From positions 62,001-126,000 of the forward strand of contig NZ_SRYG01000004.1 of assembly GCF_004793885.1 (NCBI RefSeq): a stretch of DNA of 64,000 nt, written 5' to 3'. Positions 17,412 through 26,212 of the stretch are shown in pieces. The notes beneath the pieces are model-generated. The model was given only the letters and a program-made list of their open reading frames with translations, had not been told where the DNA came from and did no database searches. The stretch is from Dubosiella muris (GTDB lineage Bacteria; Bacillota_I; Bacilli_A; Erysipelotrichales; Erysipelotrichaceae). The translations under genes and the position numbers were made by a program. Positions within the stretch are counted from its first letter, which is position 1; each line of letters opens with the position of its first letter.

Positions 17412-18083
17412 ATGCTTTGGAAATTCAAAAAACGGCCCGTCGTCGTGACCGTTCACGGATTTGGCGCCCGCACATCGCACGAAATGGATGATTTGGCCGC
17501 CTTCCTAAAACAAAACCACTACGACGTCGTTCAATTCAATTTATACGATATCAACGATCCGACCGACGCGAACATCAAGGCGTGGATCGAACGCGCCGAG
17601 CAGGCGCTCCAAAACGCGTTTCGCAAAACCGACGAAGTGTATTTGCTCGGGTTCAGCATGGGCGGCGTGATCGCCAGCTATCTGGCCACGCTCTTTCCCG
17701 TCAAATGCCTGATCCTCGTGGCGCCGGCTTTCCACTACATCAATTTGCAGATGGCCAAGACCGCGACCAAAAAGACGTTTTCATCTTCGTCCTCTTCCAG
17801 CAAGGTGTCGCCAAGCCGCGCCCAGACAAAGGCCTTCACCGAAATCGTCAACATGTACAAGGAGTCCATCGCGCACATCGAATGCCCCGTCCTTATCCTG
17901 CATGGCACAAAGGACGAGGTCATCGACTATTCCAGCTCGGTTTCCGAATACAAGCGCATTCCGCACGAGCGCAAGCGTCTGCTCCTTGTCGAAGGCGCGC
18001 CGCACCGCATGCTTTACACGAAAGCGTTCGAAAACACCGCGTTTCAAATCATTCTCGCCATGCTTCAGGGAAAGCTACTCTAG
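17412..18083 (+). CDS. Alpha/beta hydrolase (serine esterase/lipase-like)
   Basis: Predicted cytoplasmic hydrolase of unknown substrate, 223 residues. The oxyanion-hole segment VVVTVHGFGARTSHEMDD is at the N-terminus. The nucleophile elbow GFSMGG (Ser near residue 85) follows, then the acid HGTKDEVID and the catalytic His in GAPHRML, completing a triad. A Ser-rich insertion (FSSSSSSSKVSPS) sits where a lid would be. Start chosen from the promoter position and the GGGGGA site. The stop codon lies inside the terminator stem. Confidence 0.88.
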   Translation: MLWKFKKRPVVVTVHGFGARTSHEMDDLAAFLKQNHYDVVQFNLYDINDPTDANIKAWIERAEQALQNAFRKTDEVYLLGFSMGGVIASYLATLFPVKCLILVAPAFHYINLQMAKTATKKTFSSSSSSSKVSPSRAQTKAFTEIVNMYKESIAHIECPVLILHGTKDEVIDYSSSVSEYKRIPHERKRLLLVEGAPHRMLYTKAFENTAFQIILAMLQGKLL

Positions 18084-18097
18084 CTTTCCCTTTTTTT
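18068..18097 (+). terminator. Terminator of the hydrolase gene
   Basis: GGGAAAGCTA and TAGCTTTCCC form a perfect 10-bp stem with a 3-nt loop and seven Ts; the TAG stop is part of the stem. Confidence 0.93.
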
Positions 18098-19541
18098 AGC
18101 GATACTGCTCCAGCAGCCGCAGTTTGAGATCCAGCAGTTTTTCCGACAAGTCCACATAGTATTCCTGCGGAAAGGCGAATCGTTTGATCTCGTCCCAAAT
18201 CGTGTCCAGCTCGCTCTTGCTGTAGGCGCGAACCGCCTCCAGCGACGGCAAGTCGTACACCAGCTCGCCCGCCTTGAAAACCGGAACGAGCAGCGGACGC
18301 ACATCGTATGTCCCGCCCGGAATGACTTTGTACTTCCACCGGTTCATCGGATGGAAAATCCGCAAATCCGCATTTGTATCAATCGTTTCCTCTTGCAGCG
18401 TCATCAAATCCGCGATCGCCATCTTCGTTTCCCGATCGTAAATACGATACAAGTCTTTCACACCCGGATTCGTCACCTTGCCCACGTTGTCGCTAATCTT
18501 GATTTTCGGAATCCACCGCCCGTCTTCCTTGATGGCGACCATCTTGTACACGCCGCCAAACACCGGCGAATTTTTAGAGCAAATCAAATTCTCGCCCACG
18601 CCAAACGCATCGATTTTCGCGCCCTGCTGGCGAATGAGCGACTCGATCACGTACTCGTCCAGCGAGTTGGACACGACAATGGCGCAATCCTCCATGCCCG
18701 CCGCGTCCAGTCTGGCCCGCACTTTCTTTGACAAATACGCCATGTCGCCGCTGTCGATCCGCACCCCTTTGAGCCGGTACCCGTTCGGTTCCAAATAGTC
18801 CTTCGCCACTTTGATCGCGTTCTCGATGCCCGATTTCAGCGTCGAGTACGTGTCGATGAGCAGCGTGCACGCGTCTGGATACGTCTTGGCGTAATACAAA
18901 AACGCGTCGTACTCGCTTGGAAAGCTTTGAATGAACGAATGCGCCATCGTTCCCAGCACCGGAATTTGGAACTTCTCGCCGGCGTACGTCGTCGCCGATC
19001 CCGCGCATCCGGCAATATACGCCGCCCGCGCACCGTAAATGGCCGCGTCGAAATTGTGGGCGCGCCGGGCGCCAAACTCCATGACGGCCCGTCCCTCGGC
19101 GGCCTGCACGATGCGGCGCGCCTTGGTCGCAATCAGCGTCTGGTGGTTGAGCGCGAGCAAAATCGCCGTTTCCACAAGCTGCGCCTCGATGATCTTGGCC
19201 CGCACGCGAATGAGCGGCTCATGCGGAAACACCGGCGTCCCTTCCGGAATCGCGTCGATGTCCCCGGTAAAGCGCACCGTGGACAAATACTCTAAAAATT
19301 CCGGGCTGAACTGGCCCAGACTCGCCAAATACTCGATGTCGCTTTTCGAAAAGTGGAGATTTTTCACGTATTCCACGACTTGTTCGAGTCCGGCCAGCAC
19401 GCAAAGGCCTCCGTCATCCGGATTTTTCCGGTAAAATAAGTCGAAAACGACTTCGAGATCTTTGTTTTGATTAAAATAGCATTGACTCATCGTCAACTCG
19501 TAAAAGTCCATGACCAACGTCAGGTTTCTTGGTTCATCCAT
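18096..19541 (-). CDS. pncB: Nicotinate phosphoribosyltransferase
   Basis: Converts nicotinate and PRPP (with ATP) to nicotinate mononucleotide in the NAD salvage (Preiss-Handler) pathway. 481 residues, the usual length of the bacterial/archaeal PncB-type enzyme. Family segments seen: TLVMDFYELTMSQCYF at the start, MEFGARRAHNFDAAIYGARA with the substrate-binding Arg-Arg and following His, GTMAHSFIQSFPSEYDAF, RIDSGDMAYLSKKVR, and VSNSLDEYVI. It follows pncA by 3 bp on the same strand, so nicotinamide is deamidated and then captured by consecutive products. Confidence 0.96.
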   Translation of the reverse strand: MDEPRNLTLVMDFYELTMSQCYFNQNKDLEVVFDLFYRKNPDDGGLCVLAGLEQVVEYVKNLHFSKSDIEYLASLGQFSPEFLEYLSTVRFTGDIDAIPEGTPVFPHEPLIRVRAKIIEAQLVETAILLALNHQTLIATKARRIVQAAEGRAVMEFGARRAHNFDAAIYGARAAYIAGCAGSATTYAGEKFQIPVLGTMAHSFIQSFPSEYDAFLYYAKTYPDACTLLIDTYSTLKSGIENAIKVAKDYLEPNGYRLKGVRIDSGDMAYLSKKVRARLDAAGMEDCAIVVSNSLDEYVIESLIRQQGAKIDAFGVGENLICSKNSPVFGGVYKMVAIKEDGRWIPKIKISDNVGKVTNPGVKDLYRIYDRETKMAIADLMTLQEETIDTNADLRIFHPMNRWKYKVIPGGTYDVRPLLVPVFKAGELVYDLPSLEAVRAYSKSELDTIWDEIKRFAFPQEYYVDLSEKLLDLKLRLLEQYR

Positions 19542-19544
19542 TGT

Positions 19545-20147
19545 TTAGTCCTCGATTCTTTCCGGAACCACGATTCCGTTGGCCGCCATGTTCGCCAGCG
19601 CCATCGCGTTCCACGCTTCGGCCTCGTGGGTTCCATCGAGATGAAACGTTTCCACGGCGTTGGCCGGCACGATGACCCGGTGGTTTCGATCGTCGTTTTC
19701 ATTCAAATAGCTTTGTAGCGAAAGCGCGAACTGAAGCACGCACAAATCCGTGCAGCACCCCGTGATCACAAAATCGCGGTACGTTTCCAAAAGCTCCGGA
19801 AGCCGCTGTTGAAACGCCGGCGCCATGAACGTGTTCGTGCTGTTTTTAGGCAGCACGTCCCGGGCGTATGGCGACAAGGCGTCGATCACCGCCGCCTCAT
19901 GACTGTCCTGCACGCAATGGGGCGGATACGCCGCGAACTCGCGCGCGTCGCCCGTATGGCTGTCGCACACAAAAACGGCTGGATAGCCTTTGTCCCGGAT
20001 CAGTTTTTCGATCGCCGGGACGATCGTTTCGATTCGTTTATCGCTCAACGCTCCTTCGTGTAAGAACCCGTTGACCATGTCCACGACGAACACGACCGGT
20101 TTGTCCAGCGAAAGCGCGGTTTCTTTTTTTCTATTTTCTTTTGTCAT
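19545..20147 (-). CDS. pncA: Nicotinamidase (isochorismatase-like hydrolase)
   Basis: Hydrolyses nicotinamide to nicotinate. 200 residues. The catalytic triad of the family is visible: Asp in FVVDMVNGFL (residue ~23), Lys in DVLPKNSTNTF, and Cys in VITGCCTDLCVLQF with the preceding cis-peptide Gly. Metal-binding acidic/His positions (CDSHTGDAREF) are present. Upstream gene of the pncA-pncB unit. A TGT-TATAAT extended -10 (20172-20180) precedes it and GAGGTC is the ribosome site. Confidence 0.94.
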   Translation of the reverse strand: MTKENRKKETALSLDKPVVFVVDMVNGFLHEGALSDKRIETIVPAIEKLIRDKGYPAVFVCDSHTGDAREFAAYPPHCVQDSHEAAVIDALSPYARDVLPKNSTNTFMAPAFQQRLPELLETYRDFVITGCCTDLCVLQFALSLQSYLNENDDRNHRVIVPANAVETFHLDGTHEAEAWNAMALANMAANGIVVPERIED

Positions 20148-20181
20148 TTCTGACCTCTTTTCCGTGCCTCAATTATAACAT

Positions 20182-20208
20182 AGAAAAGGAAGTTCCAAGA
20201 ACTTCCTT
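20182..20208 (-). terminator. Terminator of the rodZ-pgsA-cinA-recA operon
   Basis: A perfect 10-bp stem (AAGGAAGTTC with GAACTTCCTT), 3-nt loop and TTTTCT on the minus strand, just after the recA stop at 20219. Confidence 0.88.
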
Positions 20209-20218
20209 CCGTGTCAAA

Positions 20219-21310
20219 TTATTCTTCCGAGGCCGCTTCCCCGTCTTTTTTCGCTTCGTCTTCCTCGATCGCCATTTCCAGCGTGTCGTCGACTTGCGGG
20301 TTCATGGACGCTTTCAAACGCGTTTCCAGCTCCTCTTTCAGTTCCGGATGCGTTTTGATATACTCCTTGGCCGCTTCCTTTCCCTGTCCGACTTTCTCGC
20401 CTTCGTACGAGTACCAGGCGCCGGCCTTTTTCAAAATACCGGCTTCGACGCACAAGTCGACCAGCTCCGAAATGTACGACACGCCCTCGCCATACATGAT
20501 TTCGAGAACCACGTTTTTAAACGGAGGCGCCACCTTGTTTTTGACGACCTTGACCTTGACTTTGTTTCCGACGATATCCGATCCGTTTTTGATCGCGTCC
20601 GCCTTGCGGATGTCGATCCGCACCGACGAATAAAACTTCAAGGCGCGTCCGCCCGGCGTCGTTTCCGGATTGCCGTACATCACGCCCACTTTTTCACGTA
20701 GCTGGTTGATGAAAATCGCCGTACATTCATTGTGGTTCATCAAACCGGCCAGCTTTCGCATCGCCTTGGACATCATTCGCGCCTGGGCGCCCACCTGCAT
20801 GTCTCCCATCTCGCCATCCAGCTCGACCTGGGGCACGAGCGCCGCCACGCTGTCGACCACGACCAGGTCGACGGCGCCGCTTTCGATGAGCATGAGCATG
20901 ATGTTCAATCCCTGCTCGCCCGAATCCGGCTGGGACAAAATCAAATCGTCGATATCGACGCCAAGCTTTTTCGCGTAAACCGGGTCGATCGCGTTTTCCG
21001 CGTCGATAAACGCCGCGCGTCCGCCTTTTTTCTGCACTTCCGCGATCGCGTGGAGCGCCAGCGTCGTCTTACCGCTCGATTCCGGTCCGAAGATCTCGAT
21101 GATCCGTCCCTTCGGATAGCCGCCGATTCCCAGCGCCTGATCCAAAAGCAGGCTTCCCGAAGGAATCGGCTCGACGTCCGTCGCCGCCCGGTCCCCCAGC
21201 TTCATGATCGCGCCTTTTCCGTATTCGCGCTCGATCTCGTTCAACACATCTTTTAACAGTTTGTCTTTATCTTTTACTTCTGCGGCCGCAGCTGTTGTCT
21301 TTTTTGCCAT
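20219..21310 (-). CDS. recA: Recombinase RecA
   Basis: Strand exchange, recombinational repair and SOS co-protease. 363 residues. Walker [10 protein letters not shown] near residue 75, Walker [11 protein letters not shown], loop L1 (QLDGEM-type, here VELDGEMGD), the [20 protein letters not shown] segment, and loop L2 [20 protein letters not shown] are all intact. The acidic C-terminal tail ([19 protein letters not shown]) is standard. The 37-bp overlap with cinA and a GGAGG ribosome site indicate the usual cinA-recA coupling. I saw no clear LexA box within the operon. Confidence 0.98.
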   Translation of the reverse strand: MAKKTTAAAAEVKDKDKLLKDVLNEIEREYGKGAIMKLGDRAATDVEPIPSGSLLLDQALGIGGYPKGRIIEIFGPESSGKTTLALHAIAEVQKKGGRAAFIDAENAIDPVYAKKLGVDIDDLILSQPDSGEQGLNIMLMLIESGAVDLVVVDSVAALVPQVELDGEMGDMQVGAQARMMSKAMRKLAGLMNHNECTAIFINQLREKVGVMYGNPETTPGGRALKFYSSVRIDIRKADAIKNGSDIVGNKVKVKVVKNKVAPPFKNVVLEIMYGEGVSYISELVDLCVEAGILKKAGAWYSYEGEKVGQGKEAAKEYIKTHPELKEELETRLKASMNPQVDDTLEMAIEEDEAKKDGEAASEE

Positions 21311-21789
21311 TCACTTTCCTCCTTCATGATGGTCAGCGTGTTGGCGACCATGTCCGCCACGACCCGCGCGCGGATCTCGTTACGCGCCAACCCATCCCAT
21401 TGAAAACGAAAATCAAAAACCGTTCCTTCCCGTTTCGCCACGGCGCAATACACCAGCCCCGCCGGTTTGCCTTCCATTGCGGACGGCCCCGCGTTGCCCG
21501 TAAAGGAAACCGCGAAATCGACATCCATGAGCCGCTGGGCGTTGAGAGCCATCGCCCGCGCGCAAGGTTTGGATACGACGCCAAAGCGTTCGATAAGCAA
21601 AGCGGGCACGTCGAGCATCCGCTCTTTCATTTCCGTGAAATACGTCACGTACCCGCCCTTGAGCACCGCGCTGGCGCCAGGGCACGACGCGATCGTCGCG
21701 CTAAAGAGCCCCGCCGTCAAACTTTCGGCGCTGCCGATCGTCCAGCCATTTTGTCCGGCGACTTCGATCAATTCCTTGACGGCTTCCAT
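21274..21789 (-). CDS. cinA: CinA C-terminal domain protein (nicotinamide-nucleotide amidase family)
   Basis: 171 residues: only the C-terminal amidase-like domain (PncC type), without the N-terminal MoCF domain of long CinA proteins. Characteristic segments: [44 protein letters not shown] and [17 protein letters not shown]. Family members deamidate NMN; involvement in competence is variable. The start at 21789 is chosen because the ATG overlaps the pgsA stop (TGATG) and GGAG lies 8 nt upstream. Its end overlaps recA. NAD salvage genes lie only 1 kb away, which fits an NMN-recycling role. Confidence 0.9.
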   Translation of the reverse strand: MEAVKELIEVAGQNGWTIGSAESLTAGLFSATIASCPGASAVLKGGYVTYFTEMKERMLDVPALLIERFGVVSKPCARAMALNAQRLMDVDFAVSFTGNAGPSAMEGKPAGLVYCAVAKREGTVFDFRFQWDGLARNEIRARVVADMVANTLTIMKEESEWQKRQQLRPQK

Positions 21790-22367
21790 CACATCGTCTC
21801 CAAAACGTATTTTTTCAGTTTTTGAAAATAAATCCATCCGCTATACACGGACACGATCGTCGCCGCCCACAACACGATTGAAGCCAGAGGCACGCCAATC
21901 AGGGCGAACGGCCAGTTGTTCAGCAACAGCAAAAGAATCGCGATCATCTGCAAAACCGTCTTGAGCTTTCCAAAAAAGCCCGCGCTGACGACTTCGCCGC
22001 TTTGCGCGGCGCTCATCCGCAGTCCGTCCACGATCAAGTCGCGCGCGATCATGATCAGCACCGCCACCACGTTGGCCGCGTGCGCCCAGACAAGCAAGAT
22101 CAAAACCGTGTTCACGAGCATCTTGTCCGCGATCGGATCGGCGAATTTTCCAAACGACGTGATCCAGTTGTTTTTTCTCGCCAGCATTCCATCCAAATAG
22201 TCGGTAATCGACGCCAGAGCGAAAATGATCAAAACAAGAAGATTGCGCAAGCCCAGTCCCGTCGCCGCGTTGACGATGCCGGCATCCGCCGGCACGCACA
22301 AATACACCGCCACGACCACCGGCACGAGCGCGATCCGCAAAATCGTAAGTTTATTCGGCAGATTCAT
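21789..22367 (-). CDS. pgsA: CDP-diacylglycerol-glycerol-3-phosphate 3-phosphatidyltransferase
   Basis: Makes phosphatidylglycerol phosphate in the membrane, the first step toward PG and cardiolipin. 192 residues with several membrane spans. The CDP-alcohol phosphotransferase motif D-x2-DG-x2-AR-x8-G-x3-D-x3-D is complete in DYLDGMLARKNNW followed by ITSFGKFADPIADKML. Third-to-last gene of the rodZ-pgsA-cinA-recA cluster, 8 bp after rodZ and overlapping cinA. Confidence 0.96.
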   Translation of the reverse strand: MNLPNKLTILRIALVPVVVAVYLCVPADAGIVNAATGLGLRNLLVLIIFALASITDYLDGMLARKNNWITSFGKFADPIADKMLVNTVLILLVWAHAANVVAVLIMIARDLIVDGLRMSAAQSGEVVSAGFFGKLKTVLQMIAILLLLLNNWPFALIGVPLASIVLWAATIVSVYSGWIYFQKLKKYVLETM

Positions 22368-22375
22368 ATGTCCTC

Positions 22376-23437
22376 CTATTCCCCATAGCCGTAAGGATCG
22401 CCGTAGCCATAGTCTGCGGCCTCCTCGCCATAGGCGTAGTCTTCCGTACTTCCATCATACCAGCTTGCGTCCCACTGGCCATATCCGTTTGATTCGTCCG
22501 CCACCGGCGCGCTTTGGCCAAACGCGAGTTCGATCTGCGCCGGCTCGTCCTGCCCGCCTTCCTTTGGCGTATACGCCACGACCTGGCCGTTGAGCGTGAT
22601 GGAGTTGTTTTTGTAGGAGGAAATGACAAGCCGGTACGTCTCGGCCGATCCGATTTCCAGCACGGTGCTGAAATCGGCCGTCTGCGCCTGGTCGGCGTCG
22701 CCGGCCACCAGTTCTTCTCCTTTGTACACTTCTATTTTTGTTTCCGAAGGAACCGACACGTTTAACTGCACGGTCCAGGGCATCGCCTGATCGGAATGGA
22801 TATATACGGTATCGGGAACATCGGCTGTCTCGCTCAAAGTCAATGCGGTCTTCGCCTCTTCGAGCCTGGCTTCTTTTCTCTGCTGCGACAAACGCTGCGT
22901 TTCCTGTTCTTTTTTTTGCAATTCAGCCTGACGGGCGGTTTCCCTCGCCTTCGCCTCGTTGGCGCTCAGCATCGAGCTGACCATGTTCGTCAGCAAAAAA
23001 CCGCCAGCCACGATGACGATTCCCCACAAGGCAAGCGGGGACAGTTTCCGTTTCGACCAGTGCAGGGAGCGCGAGGCTCTGGAAATGCTCGACTGGAAAT
23101 GCGACCGTTTTTTACGCGAGCGCTTGGACGCCTGCGCCTTGGGCATGTTTTCCACGATCCGCCGCTGCGCCTGGGTGAGCGCCATGTTTTTCTTGTGCGC
23201 GTGGTATTTGATCGTCTGGTCCACTTCGACCGAGATCGCCTCCCAGTTCACGCCGATGGCGTTGGCGTAGGCATGCACGAAATATCGGACAAATGAATAG
23301 TCATCTGAAAATACATCAAGATCATTTTCCTCGATGGCCGCGATGTACTCAGGCGCGAGCCGCGTCTGCACCGCCACATCTTGGATGGAGAGTTTTAAAT
23401 CAATTCTTCGCTGTTTCAGGATTTGATAATATGTCAT
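22376..23437 (-). CDS. rodZ: RodZ-like protein: HTH domain, membrane anchor, extracytoplasmic DUF4115-type domain
   Basis: 353 residues. The N-terminal RodZ/Xre helix-turn-helix (YQILKQRRIDLKLSIQDVA ... YIAAIEENDLDVFSDDYSFV) binds MreB in the family. A basic stretch (SKRSRKKRSHF) precedes one membrane span (about 135-155). A Lys/Glu-rich coiled-coil linker and a beta domain (VYIHSDQAMPWTVQLNVSVP ... ITLNGQVVAYTP) follow. The tail ends in an unusual Tyr/Gly/Asp-rich repeat (YGQWDASWYDG ... YGYGDPYGYGE). It probably links the elongation machinery to the wall. First gene of the cluster; TGG-TATAAT extended -10 at 23462-23470. Confidence 0.88.
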   Translation of the reverse strand: MTYYQILKQRRIDLKLSIQDVAVQTRLAPEYIAAIEENDLDVFSDDYSFVRYFVHAYANAIGVNWEAISVEVDQTIKYHAHKKNMALTQAQRRIVENMPKAQASKRSRKKRSHFQSSISRASRSLHWSKRKLSPLALWGIVIVAGGFLLTNMVSSMLSANEAKARETARQAELQKKEQETQRLSQQRKEARLEEAKTALTLSETADVPDTVYIHSDQAMPWTVQLNVSVPSETKIEVYKGEELVAGDADQAQTADFSTVLEIGSAETYRLVISSYKNNSITLNGQVVAYTPKEGGQDEPAQIELAFGQSAPVADESNGYGQWDASWYDGSTEDYAYGEEAADYGYGDPYGYGE

Positions 23438-23661
23438 TAAAACTTCCCCTTTCAGTATTTTATTATACCAAATAAAACACGTGAAAAAAAGGACATATCA
23501 TCCTTCACACTTTTCTCTTTTTAACCTCCTACCCTTTATATACGATAAAAAATCAAAAAAAGTCCCGTTCCATCAAAAAAAATTTTTCTCCCGTAAACAA
23601 ACACATTATTTTCGGTAAACAGATTATATCACATCCAGTTTTACTGGGCAATCGTTTTTTC

Positions 23662-23684
23662 AAAAAAAGCCGAAAATCCGGCTT
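23662..23684 (-). terminator. Terminator of the DUF349-type gene
   Basis: AAGCCG/CGGCTT stem with a 6-nt loop and a T run on the minus strand, 10 bp after the stop at 23694. Confidence 0.8.
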
Positions 23685-23693
23685 CTCTTCGTA

Positions 23694-24848
23694 TTAGTCC
23701 TCCAAACGGGCGTCGATATCGGAAATCTGCTGCTCCAGCTCGTCGATAAAGTCTTCCTTATCGTCGATTTCCGCCTGAATGTCCGCCATCGTCGCTTCGC
23801 TGACAAGGCCGAACATGTCGTTTTGCAGACGCTCGATCTGCCGCTTCTGGTTGTTGATGAGCTCCACTTTTTTATTGCGGGCCTCCATCATTCTGGACTT
23901 CCAGTCCTGCTGACGCTGCTCGCTCATCTTTTTCAAACCGTCGAAATACAAGTCGTTGGCCGCTCTGAACTCCGCCCAGATCCGGTCGTCGTGCTCGCGT
24001 CCCGCGAAGCCGATCTTTTTCCAGTCGTTGGAAAGCTGCTTCATAAACTCCGTGTTTTCACGCGAGTACACGCCGCCGTCCGCGACCGCCTTGGCCTGCT
24101 CCACCAGCGCGCGTTTCTTGGCGTAGTTTTCCGAACGCGTCCGGGACAATTCGTCGTAATGCTCGTTGCGGCGCGTGTAAAATTCCTGACGGGCGTCGTT
24201 GAACTCGTGCCACAGGGCGTCGTCGACTTTGTTGCCGGCGTGGCCGATGCTCTTCCACTCGTCCATCAAGTTCTTCATCGCGTTGCTCGTTTTTTGCCAC
24301 TCCGTGGAATCCTTCAATTCCCGGGCGCGCTCGATGAGCACTTCCTTCGCTTTTTTCGCCTCGTCGAACTGCGCGTGCATTTCCTCCCACGCCTCGTGCT
24401 TGCGCTGGTAGAAAATATCGCGGGCGGCCTGGAACTCGGCCCACAGTTTATCGTCCGTTTCCCGTCCGGCGTGACCCGCCTTCTTCCATTCGTCCATCAG
24501 CTCGTTGGCTTCCTTGCTCGCTTTATTCAAGTTGTCGGTCTGCGCCAGTTCCTGCGCGCGCTTCACCAGGTTTTCCTTGATCGTCTGCGCCTCTTTATAC
24601 ACTTCATTGCGTTTTGCATACACCGCGTCGAGAGCCGATTCAAACTCGTCTCTGAGCTGGTCTTCATAATCCGATTCCCAATAGTGGATTCGCTTCCATC
24701 TTCTCTTCAGGTTGGAGAGTTCGCGCTGCGTCTCGTTCCAGTTGGACGATTCGGCGAAATTCTTCGCCTCTTCGACTAATTCCTCCTTGAGCGAAATGTC
24801 CGCATCCATGTCTTCAACTTCGTACAATTCATCATTCATCTGTGCCAT
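23694..24848 (-). CDS. DUF349-type helical repeat protein
   Basis: 384 residues of long helices made of about four repeats of 70-75 residues. Each has a core like ELMDEWKKAGHAGRETDDKLW followed by a helix AEFQAARDIFYQRK-type (copies near residues 45, 120, 195 and 275). This is the DUF349 pattern of bacterial coiled-coil proteins of unknown role. The C-terminus is a coiled coil (NQKRQIERLQNDMF ... DFIDELEQQISDIDARL). No membrane segment. I start at 24848 (GAGG 6 nt upstream); the family is cytoplasmic and has been discussed in relation to ribosome or DNA processes, not settled. Monocistronic between terminators. Confidence 0.8.
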   Translation of the reverse strand: MAQMNDELYEVEDMDADISLKEELVEEAKNFAESSNWNETQRELSNLKRRWKRIHYWESDYEDQLRDEFESALDAVYAKRNEVYKEAQTIKENLVKRAQELAQTDNLNKASKEANELMDEWKKAGHAGRETDDKLWAEFQAARDIFYQRKHEAWEEMHAQFDEAKKAKEVLIERARELKDSTEWQKTSNAMKNLMDEWKSIGHAGNKVDDALWHEFNDARQEFYTRRNEHYDELSRTRSENYAKKRALVEQAKAVADGGVYSRENTEFMKQLSNDWKKIGFAGREHDDRIWAEFRAANDLYFDGLKKMSEQRQQDWKSRMMEARNKKVELINNQKRQIERLQNDMFGLVSEATMADIQAEIDDKEDFIDELEQQISDIDARLED

Positions 24849-24910
24849 ATGTTTCCTCACTCATATAGATTTACTATCTAATACATTATTTTACACGTCT
24901 TTACACAAAT

Positions 24911-24946
24911 AAAAAAGGGATAAAACGAATTTTTTTCGAATTATCC
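24911..24946 (-). terminator. Terminator of the dehydratase-activase operon
   Basis: GGATAA...TTATCC stem closing over an A/T-rich loop, followed by CTTTTTT on the minus strand; it overlaps the stop codon at 24941. Confidence 0.65.
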
Positions 24947-26212
24947 ATTTTTATGCAAATTTTCACGCGCGATCGAAAGCATCAGCTTGATCCGGTTTTC
25001 CTGATTCACCTTCGTCGCTCCCGGATCGTAGTCGATCGCCACGATGTTGGCTTGCGGATACGCCTTGCGCAGCGCCCCCATCATGCCTTTGCCCACGATA
25101 TGGTTTGGCAAGCAGCCAAACGGCTGGGCGCACACGATGTTACCATACCCCGCCTCGGTCAGCTCGATCATCTCCGCCGTCAGCAGCCAGCCCTCGCCCA
25201 TCTTGCAGCCGTTGCCGATAAACGGCGTCACGATCTGCTTCAAATGCGCATAGCTGGCCGGCGCCACAAACGATCCATCGCGCTTGACCGCCTGAATCAG
25301 CTCCGTTTCAAACCGCGTCAAGTAATTGAAAATGACATGCGTCGCCTGCTGGCTGAACCGGCTGCCGCCATACAGGCGCGTGTCCTCCATCGGCATGTCG
25401 ATGGCATACAACAAAAACTGCATCACGCCCGGCACCATGACTTCGCACCCCTCGTCGCGCAAAAACCGCTCCAGGCCGTTGTTGGCCAGCGGCGAGTACT
25501 TGGCGTAAATCTCGCCGACGATTCCAACTTTGACCTTCGGCACGGCGTGACGCTCGATCGCCGAAAACTCCGCCACCATTTCCTGATAGTGGCGCGTCAC
25601 CTGCTTGAGCGAAAAGCCCTCGTTTCCATCAAACCAGCGCGACGTGCGCTCGATCCACGACTCGACAAGTGCGTCGGTTTCACCGCAGGTGACTTCGTAA
25701 GGCCGCGTCTGGTTGGACAGCAGCATGAGCATGTCCCCGTACGCCAGCACCGCCAGCATCCGCCGCAGCATCGGGATCGTGATCCGAAACCCCGGATTGC
25801 TTTCGAGGCTGCTCAAATTGATCGTGACGACCGGCACCTGGCCAAGCCCGGCGTCCCGCAACGCCTTGCGCAGCAAATACGCGTAGTTGCTCGCCCGGCA
25901 CCCGCCGCCGGTTTGCGTCATAAGCAGCGCGACGTGGTCCACATCGTAGCGGCCGCTCTTGAGCGCGTCGATCATCTGGCCGATCGTCAGCAGCGCCGGA
26001 TAGCACGTGTCGTTGTGGACATAGCGCAAGCCTTGCTCCACGACGCCTGGCCCTTCGTTCATGAGCACCTCGATCCGAAAGCCGTAGCTGCGCAAAATGT
26101 TACGCAAAATTTGAAAATGCGTCGTCAGCATGTTTGGAAACAGCAACGTGTGCGTTTCCTTCATTTCCTTCGTAAACGGAATCGCCGCCACCCGTTCAGA
26201 CATGCGTTCCAC
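24941..26212 (-). CDS. 2-hydroxyacyl-CoA dehydratase activase-associated protein (HgdB/COG3581-like)
   Basis: 423 residues, Cys-rich relative to neighbours: VHNDTCYPALLTIGQ, MTQTGGGCRASNYAYLL, VTCGETDALVE, GNGCKMGEGW and IVCAQPFGCLPNHIVG. These match the C-terminal part found fused to the giant activases of many Clostridia and resemble Fe-S-binding dehydratase subunits. The cysteines probably ligate a cluster; function is inferred. The start at 26212 overlaps the upstream gene by 17 bp, so here the usual single polypeptide of about 1400 residues is split in two coupled genes. No dehydratase alpha/beta genes are in the window, so the substrate is unknown. Confidence 0.85.
   Translation of the reverse strand: MERMSERVAAIPFTKEMKETHTLLFPNMLTTHFQILRNILRSYGFRIEVLMNEGPGVVEQGLRYVHNDTCYPALLTIGQMIDALKSGRYDVDHVALLMTQTGGGCRASNYAYLLRKALRDAGLGQVPVVTINLSSLESNPGFRITIPMLRRMLAVLAYGDMLMLLSNQTRPYEVTCGETDALVESWIERTSRWFDGNEGFSLKQVTRHYQEMVAEFSAIERHAVPKVKVGIVGEIYAKYSPLANNGLERFLRDEGCEVMVPGVMQFLLYAIDMPMEDTRLYGGSRFSQQATHVIFNYLTRFETELIQAVKRDGSFVAPASYAHLKQIVTPFIGNGCKMGEGWLLTAEMIELTEAGYGNIVCAQPFGCLPNHIVGKGMMGALRKAYPQANIVAIDYDPGATKVNQENRIKLMLSIARENLHKNG

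Noticed and set aside
20148-21400. LexA/SOS box upstream of recA
   Set aside because: recA is embedded in an operon, with its start overlapping cinA; I could not find a convincing GAAC-N4-GTTC-type box at the operon promoter or before recA.
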